From contig JAVBYB010000403.1 of NCBI GenBank assembly GCA_030824255.1, forward strand, positions 1 to 6,573: a stretch of 6,573 nucleotides of DNA, read 5' to 3'. Of this stretch, positions 1 to 4,928 are shown piece after piece (positions within the stretch are counted from its first letter, which is position 1; every line of letters starts with the position of its first letter). The notes beneath the pieces were generated by a model. It did no database searches and was not told where the DNA came from. It saw only the letters and a list, made by a program, of their open reading frames with translations. A program made the translations under genes and the position numbers. The DNA is from a bacterium (GTDB taxonomy: Bacteria; Pseudomonadota; Alphaproteobacteria; Caulobacterales; Hyphomonadaceae).

Positions 1-150
1 CTGTGGATCGGCGGCTATCCACTGCGTTTCCCCTGTGCGGGTTGCCGCATCGCAAGGCTTTATTTACCGCGAGAATTGTCCATCAGGACGGCTTCGGGCT
101 ACCTCAACCCGACGCACGCGTCCGGAAGCTGATTCGGTACCAGGGTATTC
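1..150. other. Upstream region of parE, no gene supported
   Basis: This stretch precedes the parE start codon. Short frames cross it on both strands, but none resembles a known protein, so I treat it as intergenic. Its only AT-rich pocket is CTTTATTTA at 58-66, which could belong to a promoter. A TTGCCG at 42-47 lies too close (13 bases) to TATTTA at 61-66 for a standard -35/-10 pair, so no promoter is called. A weak Shine-Dalgarno-like AGGG precedes the parE ATG by about 5 bases. The left edge holds the inverted repeat described separately. Confidence 0.5.
3..22. repeat. Short inverted repeat with DnaA-box-like arms
   Basis: GTGGAT (3-8) and ATCCAC (17-22) are perfect inverted arms around an 8-base centre. 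Each arm with its flanks matches 7 of 9 positions of the DnaA box TTATCCACA: CTATCCACT reads on the plus strand, and CGATCCACA on the minus strand (positions 10 to 2). It could be a protein-binding palindrome, a small hairpin ending an upstream gene outside the window, or chance. There is no T-run after it. Confidence 0.3.
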
Positions 151-2136
151 ATGGCCAAGAACAATCAGGCAAAGCTGTTCGGCGGCGAGAAGTCGGATTC
201 TTCCGACTACTCCGCCAAGGACATCGAGGTCCTCGAAGGCCTCGAGCCCGTCCGCAAACGCCCCGGCATGTATATCGGCGGCACGGACGAACGCGCCTAT
301 CACCACCTCTTTGCCGAAGTCCTCGACAACTGCGTCGACGAAGCCGTCGCGGGCCATGCCAGCCGCATCGATGTCAGCCTCGAAGCGGAAGGCATGTTGA
401 CCGTCCGTGACGACGGTCGCGGCATCCCGATCGACGCCCACCCGAAGTTCAAGAACAAGTCGGCTCTCGAAGTCATCATGACGATGCTGCACTCGGGCGG
501 CAAATTCTCGAACAAGGCCTACCAGACTGCCGGCGGCCTGCACGGCGTCGGCATCTCGGTCGTCAACGCGCTGTCCGACGAAATGGTGGTCGAAGTTGCC
601 CGCGACCGGAAGCTCTATCGCCAGACCTATTCGCGCGGCAAACCCACCTCGAAGCTCAGCCCCGTAGGCGCGGCGCCGAACCGTCGCGGCACGCAGATCA
701 GCTTCCACCCCGATCCTGAAATCTTCGGCGACAAGCTGCACTTCAAACCCGCCCGCCTCTACGCCATGGCGCGCTCGAAAGCCTATCTTTCCCGCGCCGC
801 CGAAATCCGCTGGAGCTGCGACCCCAAGCTGATCAAGGAAGGCGACACCACGCCGGCCGAAGCCGTCCTCTCCTATCCCAACGGCCTCGCCGACATGCTC
901 AAGGAGCTGACGACAGAGACGAAAGTCGTCCTGCCCGATCCCTTCACCGGCCGCGTCGAGAACCAGGGCGGCGGCGCCGTCGAATGGGCCGTCGTCTGGT
1001 CCGCCAACGGTTTCGGCGAAGCGGACGGCTTTGCCCGCACCTACTGCAACACCATCCCCACCCCCGAAGGCGGCACCCACGAAGCCGGGATGCGCTCGGC
1101 GCTCACCAAGGGCCTGCGCGCTTACGGCGAGATGATCGGCAACAAGAAGACCGGCCTCGTCACCGCTGAAGACGTCATGGGCACGGCCGGCGCGCTTCTA
1201 TCGGTTTTCATCCGCAATCCCGAATTCGTCGGCCAGACGAAAGAGAAGCTGTCCACGCAGGACGCCTTCCGCATCACCGAAAACGCGATGCGTGATCGCT
1301 TCGACCACTGGCTCACCGCCTCCACCGCCAACGCCACCCGTCTGCTCGAATGGGCGATCGGCCAGGCCGAAGATCGGATGCGCAAGCGGAAGGACAAAGA
1401 GGTCGCCCGCCAGTCCGCCACCCGCAAGCTGCGCCTGCCCGGCAAGCTGGCTGACTGCTCGGACAGCTCAGCCCAGGGCACTGAACTCTTCATCGTCGAA
1501 GGCGACAGCGCCGGCGGCTCCGCCAAGCAGGCGCGCGATCGCGCCACGCAGGCGGTCCTCCCCCTCCGCGGCAAGATCCTCAACGTCGCCAGCGCGGGCG
1601 ACGAGAAGCTGTCAGGCAACAAGGAGCTCTCCGACCTTGCCACAGCCCTGGGCACCGGCATCGGTCATCGCTTCCGCGTCGAGGATCTCCGCTACGAACG
1701 CATCGTCATCATGACCGACGCCGACGTCGACGGCGCCCACATCGCAGCCCTGCTCATCACCTTCTTCTTCCGCCAGACGCCCGGCCTGATCGAAGCCGGC
1801 CGCCTCTATCTCGCGATGCCCCCGCTCTATCGCATCAGCCACGGCAGCAAATCCGCCTACGCGCGCGACGACGCCCACAAGGACGAGTTGCTCGCCACCG
1901 AGTTCAAGGGCAAGAAGCCGGATATCGGCAGGTTCAAGGGTCTCGGCGAGATGATGCCCGCCCAGCTCAAGGAAACGACGATGAACCACAAGACGCGCAC
2001 CATGGCGCGCGTCTCGCTGCCCTCATCAATCAAAACCGTCGAAGACCTTGTTGAAACGCTGATGGGCAAGAAGCCGGAGCTGCGCTTCAAGTTCATCCAG
2101 GACAACGCCAAGTTCATCGACGAGCTGGATGTCTAG
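151..2136 (+). CDS. parE: DNA topoisomerase IV subunit B (ParE)
   Basis: This is the ATPase and TOPRIM subunit of topoisomerase IV. With ParC it decatenates and relaxes DNA in the cytoplasm, using ATP to pass one duplex through another. The 661-residue protein shows the full domain order. The GHKL ATPase has EVLDN (E56, D59, N60), DDGRGIP (87-93) and GGLHGVG (128-134). The transducer region has TPEGGTHE (304-311) and the ATP-contacting QTK loop (362-364). The TOPRIM domain has EGDSAGG (E450) and DADVDGAH (D523, D525) as metal ligands, and the C-terminal part has RFKGLGEM (594-601). The length fits ParE rather than the roughly 800-residue GyrB typical of Proteobacteria. The segment YLAMPPLYRISHG followed by YARDDAHKDELL also recalls alphaproteobacterial ParE. 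The ATG at 151 follows a weak AGGG. The gene looks intact, and its last 8 bases overlap the next gene. GyrB is the main alternative but is less likely. Confidence 0.95.
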   Translation: MAKNNQAKLFGGEKSDSSDYSAKDIEVLEGLEPVRKRPGMYIGGTDERAYHHLFAEVLDNCVDEAVAGHASRIDVSLEAEGMLTVRDDGRGIPIDAHPKFKNKSALEVIMTMLHSGGKFSNKAYQTAGGLHGVGISVVNALSDEMVVEVARDRKLYRQTYSRGKPTSKLSPVGAAPNRRGTQISFHPDPEIFGDKLHFKPARLYAMARSKAYLSRAAEIRWSCDPKLIKEGDTTPAEAVLSYPNGLADMLKELTTETKVVLPDPFTGRVENQGGGAVEWAVVWSANGFGEADGFARTYCNTIPTPEGGTHEAGMRSALTKGLRAYGEMIGNKKTGLVTAEDVMGTAGALLSVFIRNPEFVGQTKEKLSTQDAFRITENAMRDRFDHWLTASTANATRLLEWAIGQAEDRMRKRKDKEVARQSATRKLRLPGKLADCSDSSAQGTELFIVEGDSAGGSAKQARDRATQAVLPLRGKILNVASAGDEKLSGNKELSDLATALGTGIGHRFRVEDLRYERIVIMTDADVDGAHIAALLITFFFRQTPGLIEAGRLYLAMPPLYRISHGSKSAYARDDAHKDELLATEFKGKKPDIGRFKGLGEMMPAQLKETTMNHKTRTMARVSLPSSIKTVEDLVETLMGKKPELRFKFIQDNAKFIDELDV

Positions 2137-2605
2137 CGGCGACGATCCTTCCGGGAGCGCCAGCCGCCGTGTTGGCGACTGGCCAGAACAGGCCATCGCC
2201 GAGGGCATGGTCACGTTCACGCCTTACGCAAAGGCGCTGGGCATGAAGTATGTTTCCTCCTCGCCCAATCACGGGGAGATATTCCTCCCCTGGCGTGAGG
2301 ATCTTGTCGGCCAGGGCGGCTCGGACATCTTCGCGCCTGGCGTCCTTACAGCCCTCATTGATCATGTCTGCGGCCTCGCCATCATGGCGACCTTTGGTTT
2401 CGAAGCGCGCCCCGCGACACTCGACCTCCGCATCGATCACATGCGCCCTGCCGCTCCTCGCGGCTCAATCACCGCCGCAGCGCACTGCTACAAATCCACC
2501 CGCAACATCGCCTTCCTGCGCGCCGAGGCGTGGGACGTCTCCCGCGACGATCTCGTCGCAACAGCGCAGGCCGCGTTCATACTGAACCGCAAGGAGCAGG
2601 CATGA
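2129..2605 (+). CDS. PaaI-family hotdog thioesterase, first of a pair
   Basis: The 158-residue protein is probably a cytoplasmic acyl-CoA thioesterase of the PaaI/4HBT hotdog family; its substrate cannot be told from sequence. The hotdog helix reads APGVLTALIDHVCG (69-82). The strands after it (about 96-109 and 113-136) and the closing strand ATAQAAFIL (144-152) fit the fold. D78 sits where the family has its catalytic Asp or Glu. The usual HGG before the helix is changed to A69-P70-G71, so the His normally nine residues before the acid is missing. The chosen ATG lies inside the last codons of parE (ATGTCTAG), suggesting translational coupling. An ATG at 2207 preceded by GAGGG is an alternative start, but it would remove the helix QAIAEGMVTFTPYAKALG, which looks like normal hotdog N-terminus. 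The next gene overlaps its stop by ATGA. Family is fairly sure; activity is not. Confidence 0.85.
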   Translation: MSSGDDPSGSASRRVGDWPEQAIAEGMVTFTPYAKALGMKYVSSSPNHGEIFLPWREDLVGQGGSDIFAPGVLTALIDHVCGLAIMATFGFEARPATLDLRIDHMRPAAPRGSITAAAHCYKSTRNIAFLRAEAWDVSRDDLVATAQAAFILNRKEQA

Positions 2606-3021
2606 GCGTCGATCTGGCCGCCGTCCTCGCCGCCTCCCCGTTCGCCCGCTTCCTTGCCATTGAAACGCAGGTCGATGATCGCGGCGTACTCGCAATTCTT
2701 CCGATCCGCGACGAGCTGATCGGTAACGTCATGCTGCCTGCAATGCATGGCGGCTGCGTCGCCGCATTCCTCGAAATCGCCTGCCAGCTTCAAGTCGCGC
2801 ACGAGACCGGCACCATTGCTCCCGCCCGCACCATCGACATCAGCGTCGAATATCTCCGCCCCGCCCGTCGTGAAATCACCTACGCCCGCGCGCGCATTCG
2901 CCGCCTCGGCCGCCGCGTCGCCACGATCCACGCTGAAGCCTGGCAATCAGACGAGGCTAAGCCTGTCTGCCTGCTGCAGAGCCACTTGCGCTTGCCGGAT
3001 GGCGTCGCCACCTCCGACTGA
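2602..3021 (+). CDS. PaaI-family hotdog thioesterase, second of a pair
   Basis: The 139-residue protein is another PaaI/4HBT hotdog thioesterase, expected to hydrolyse acyl-CoA in the cytoplasm as a dimer or tetramer. The active-site helix reads MHGGCVAAFLEIACQ (48-62). H49-G50-G51 is canonical, and E58, nine residues after the His, matches the position of the catalytic Glu in Arthrobacter 4-hydroxybenzoyl-CoA thioesterase and of the Asp in E. coli PaaI. The strands TIDISVEYLRPA (77-88), ITYARARIRRLGRRVATIHAE and VCLLQSHLRL complete the fold. I chose the ATG at 2602 because it overlaps the previous stop (ATGA) and has AAGGAG at 2591-2596, five bases upstream. An in-frame ATG at 2530 would lie deep inside the previous gene. 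It is last in the parE cluster. Beside its neighbour it looks like an ancient duplicate, with low identity and complementary active-site residues. Confidence 0.87.
   Translation: MSVDLAAVLAASPFARFLAIETQVDDRGVLAILPIRDELIGNVMLPAMHGGCVAAFLEIACQLQVAHETGTIAPARTIDISVEYLRPARREITYARARIRRLGRRVATIHAEAWQSDEAKPVCLLQSHLRLPDGVATSD
2996..3016. terminator. Possible hairpin at convergent gene ends
   Basis: CGGATGGC (2996-3003) can pair with GCCA (3007-3010) and TCCG (3013-3016). This makes an 8-base-pair GC-rich stem with a three-base loop and a two-base bulge. It lies in the last codons of the second thioesterase gene, just before the 10-base gap to the convergent gene. No T-run follows on either strand, so it is not a classical intrinsic terminator. 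It is the only structure I see that could limit read-through here. Confidence 0.2.
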
Positions 3022-3031
3022 CCGATGGCGT

Positions 3032-4066
3032 CTACTCAGCCCGGTCGATCCTCGCCCGCGGCCGCGTCACTGCGGCTTTCAGACCCTGCCGCTCCATCTC
3101 ACGCGCGCCGGTGAGAATGTTGCGAACCGAATAGTTGCCTTCATGGCAGGCGTACTCGTGGATCTGGTCGGGCGAGCGTCGAAAGGTCAGCTCGCCTTTC
3201 CATGGCTGGCTGTAAGCAACCGGGTCTGTCACCGTGAACTCATAGAAAATCTCGTCTGCGTTCAGCAGCGTGAAGCGCTCGGTTACCTTGGAGTCCGACG
3301 ACACGTAGGCAAAAAATCCGAAGTCTACGCGAACGGCTTCCTTCGGCTTGAACCCCATCGTCTCCGTCACCAGCGTATCGCCTTCCCAGCGGCCAACGGT
3401 CGACCCGAGATACTGGCGAACCGCAGGCGGGTTATGCTCACCATTGATGCGGATGATGCGCGTGTCGTGCACCATCTCGACATTGATCGCGATGGAGTCG
3501 GGCGTCTGGATGATCTGGTGGTGATTGTTGTAGAGCGCGTTCAGCATCGGCGGCCCGCCGGTGGACGCAAAACCGATGAGGCAGCGCTCGATTGGAATCC
3601 GCTCTTCCGGATTGTCGAACGAGTTGTAGGTGGCGACTTCCTTCATCATCGCCTGCCGGCCCGCTGGCGTGTAAGGCACCTTGCCGTTCGGCGGATCCAC
3701 CAGCCATGATGACCGGTATTCGCCCTTCACCTTGCCCACGCCTGTGCCTGGGTCGATCCAGAAATAGTTGTAGCCTTCCGGATCCTCACCAGCGTCAGGT
3801 GCGCCAAGTGTCTGATCGGTTGGCGCATTGTCCGCGGCTGCAACACTCGCTGCCTCGGTTTCCCATCCGCGCGCTTCCGCCTCGGACAGCACAAGCCCGC
3901 TGAACTCCGGCGGCCGCTCCAGCCGTGTCAGCGACGAGTTGGTCCACACGCCCTGAAAGTCGGGCTTGCCATCTGGCGTTCGCGGAACAGCTGATCCTGT
4001 CTGTGCGTGTGCCACGGCAGAGAGAAGAATGCTTCCGCCCAGAAGTACATGAAGTAGCGACCTCAT
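3032..4066 (-). CDS. Exported protein of unknown function, PDGKPDFQGVW family
   Basis: I recognise the family pattern but know of no established function. The 344-residue precursor starts with a typical Sec signal peptide: charged MR, hydrophobic core, then cleavage after A21 in VAHA|Q. The mature protein would therefore be periplasmic or secreted. Right after the signal comes TPDGKPDFQGVW (30-41), a hallmark of large families of secreted hypothetical proteins in Acidobacteria and some Alphaproteobacteria. Other family-like segments are DPPNGKVPYTPAGR (124-137), GPPMLNALYNNHHQIIQTP (171-189), EMVHDTRII (197-205), GRWEGDTLV (225-233), ERFT (263-266) and YACHEGNY (305-312). The mature chain has only two cysteines, C162 and C307, which could form a disulfide. 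GGAG on the coding strand (plus positions 4073-4076) sits six bases before the ATG, supporting this start. It converges on the thioesterase cluster with a 10-base gap. It lies 164 bases downstream of the response regulator on the same strand, so co-transcription is possible but not shown. Confidence 0.85.
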   Translation of the reverse strand: MRSLLHVLLGGSILLSAVAHAQTGSAVPRTPDGKPDFQGVWTNSSLTRLERPPEFSGLVLSEAEARGWETEAASVAAADNAPTDQTLGAPDAGEDPEGYNYFWIDPGTGVGKVKGEYRSSWLVDPPNGKVPYTPAGRQAMMKEVATYNSFDNPEERIPIERCLIGFASTGGPPMLNALYNNHHQIIQTPDSIAINVEMVHDTRIIRINGEHNPPAVRQYLGSTVGRWEGDTLVTETMGFKPKEAVRVDFGFFAYVSSDSKVTERFTLLNADEIFYEFTVTDPVAYSQPWKGELTFRRSPDQIHEYACHEGNYSVRNILTGAREMERQGLKAAVTRPRARIDRAE

Positions 4067-4230
4067 GATCCGCTCCGCTCAAGGGTTCATCCTGAGCAAG
4101 AGCCTGACACAAGGCCCCCCCTGCCGCGAGCGTCAGGGTGAAGTATGGGCTTTCAGTTTTTCGTGCAGTGACGCAGCGGCTTTGCGTGTTCCCATCAAAG
4201 CAGCAAAGGCGCCGTTACGTCGCCCTTCTC
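4067..4230. other. Intergenic gap between two leftward genes
   Basis: This 164-base gap lies between the end of the response regulator gene and the start of the exported-protein gene. It holds the Shine-Dalgarno of the latter (4073-4076) and a repeat-like stretch at 4087-4114. CCTGAC (4103-4108) and GTCAGG (4132-4137) can pair around a 23-base C-rich loop. A smaller hairpin is possible with ACGCA (4171-4175) and TGCGT (4183-4187). Neither is followed by a T-run in the leftward direction. No coding frame here looks real. Confidence 0.5.
4087..4114. repeat. Possible degenerate copy of a dispersed repeat
   Basis: The stretch begins with CATCCTGAGC in the context GTTCATCCTGAGC (4085-4097 region) and continues with CCTGACACAAGG after five or six extra bases. 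From memory, many alphaproteobacterial genomes carry dispersed intergenic elements of the form GTTCATCCTGAGCCTGTCGAAGG. The local sequence reads like that element with a small insertion and a few substitutions. With only one copy in the window, the repeat status is inference. Confidence 0.25.
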
Positions 4231-4740
4231 TCAGGCCGCCCGAATCTCGGCTCGCAACTCGAGCGCACGCTTGATCGCACCGAACAGTTCGCGCTGCTCC
4301 ATGGGCTTCGCGACATAGCCATCCATGCCCGCCGCCAGATAGCGCTGCTGATCGCTCGGCATCGCATCGGCGGTCAGCGCGATCACGGGGACGTTCGCCC
4401 ACGCCCTGCCACTGGTCCGCATGATCTCCACGGCCTCGCATCCGCCCATGACCGGCATGTGCACATCCATAAGCACCAGATCGAACGGTTGCTCCTCAAG
4501 CCGCATCAACGCTTCGGCGCCGTCGCGCGCTTCAACAATCTCGAGATCGAACGGGCGCAGGAACAGCTGCACCACCCTGCGGTTCATCGCGTGATCGTCG
4601 ACCAGCAGGATACGAATGCCCCGCGCGGACGCGTCGAGCTCAGGCGCTTCCATCCCCTCGCGCGGCTGCAGGCGCAGGGGCTGTCGCTGCCCGCCTGCCG
4701 TACCCGACGGCGGTGCGTAACGCCCGTCCACGTTTGTCAT
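4231..4740 (-). CDS. Stand-alone receiver-domain response regulator
   Basis: The 169-residue protein is a CheY-like receiver, accepting phosphate from a histidine kinase or phosphotransfer protein in the cytoplasm. The domain spans about residues 42-163. It begins with ILLVDDH (acidic pair D48, D49). The phospho-acceptor is D92 in LVLMDVHMPVMGG, the switch Thr is T123 in ALTADAM, and the conserved Lys is K145 in GYVAKP with aromatic Y142 nearby. Spacing matches CheY. There is no output domain, only a short alanine-rich tail. The wording of the domain resembles receivers of hybrid sensor kinases, but no kinase remnant lies upstream. Residues 1-41 form a Pro/Gly/Gln-rich, probably disordered extension. 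I prefer the ATG at 4740 because GGAG lies six bases upstream. An in-frame ATG at 4806 would add 22 residues of unremarkable sequence. Its partner kinase is not in the window, and its target cannot be inferred. Confidence 0.9.
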   Translation of the reverse strand: MTNVDGRYAPPSGTAGGQRQPLRLQPREGMEAPELDASARGIRILLVDDHAMNRRVVQLFLRPFDLEIVEARDGAEALMRLEEQPFDLVLMDVHMPVMGGCEAVEIMRTSGRAWANVPVIALTADAMPSDQQRYLAAGMDGYVAKPMEQRELFGAIKRALELRAEIRAA

Positions 4741-4746
4741 GGCTGG

Positions 4747-4750
4747 CTCC
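4747..4750 (-). promoter_or_regulatory. Shine-Dalgarno deciding the response regulator start
   Basis: The coding strand reads ATGGAGCCAGCCATG. GGAG is six bases before the ATG at 4740, an ideal spacing. This favours that start over the in-frame ATGs at 4752 and 4806, which lack an equally good site. Confidence 0.6.
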
Positions 4751-4796
4751 ATCGGCTTACCGCGCGCTCGCCAGTGCGAAGGTGATTTGGTTAATT

Positions 4797-4905
4797 TTTG
4801 ACGCACCTGCCCAGACTGCTGCGTCGAGGATCAACCGATAGGCCCGATCTCGCCTGTGGCGTGTGTTTGGTTTGACGCGGCTCAACCGGTATGCAGACTT
4901 TGACG
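4797..4905 (+). repeat. Three direct copies of TTTGACG in a divergent region
   Basis: TTTGACG occurs at 4797-4803, 4871-4877 and 4899-4905, all on the plus strand. All three lie between the divergent response regulator and amidohydrolase genes. The first two are followed by C. Starts are 74 and 28 bases apart. They could be operator half-sites, -35 hexamers (TTGACG) or coincidence. The rest of the 188-base region (4741-4928) shows an AT-rich block GGTTAATTTTTGAC at 4789-4802 and no coding frame I would trust. Confidence 0.4.
4872..4899 (+). promoter_or_regulatory. Candidate promoter for the amidohydrolase genes
   Basis: TTGACG at 4872-4877 is a good -35 hexamer. Sixteen bases later comes CAGACT (4894-4899), which matches TATAAT at only three positions. 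The -35 TTGACGC also fits the Caulobacter-type consensus TTGACGS, but no convincing GCTANAWC follows; GGTATGCA (4888-4895) is a poor match. If used, transcription would start about 25 bases before the ATG at 4929. Confidence 0.22.
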
Positions 4906-4928
4906 ACAGATGAAATGTCGGGGCGCTC

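Noticed and set aside
3..410. Plus-strand open frame at the left edge (135 residues)
   Set aside because: It overlaps the N-terminal part of parE in a different frame and is Arg/Pro-rich.
64..1080. Long open frame on the minus strand (338 residues)
   Set aside because: It is antisense to parE, whose motifs are unmistakable. The minus frame gives low-complexity Gly/Ala/Asp/Val-rich protein, as expected from GC-rich third positions.
151..2136. Assignment as GyrB instead of ParE
   Set aside because: The protein is 661 residues, without the extra length of proteobacterial GyrB, and its C-terminal segment recalls ParE. A gyrA/gyrB-type context is absent.
2747..3709. Long plus-strand open frame (320 residues)
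   Set aside because: It overlaps the second thioesterase in another frame and runs antisense into the exported-protein gene. Its Ser/Pro/Arg-rich start is typical of a frame shadow.
4171..4187. ACGCA/TGCGT hairpin as a terminator of the response regulator gene
   Set aside because: The stem is only five base pairs and in the leftward direction it is followed by an A-rich, not T-rich, stretch.
4138..4785. Plus-strand open frame (215 residues)
   Set aside because: It lies antisense to the response regulator, which has all receiver residues. The product is Arg/His/Leu-rich with no family resemblance.
4741..4928. Remnant of a histidine kinase upstream of the receiver gene
   Set aside because: The minus-strand frames here show no H-box, N-box or G-box pattern, so nothing supports a decayed hybrid kinase.
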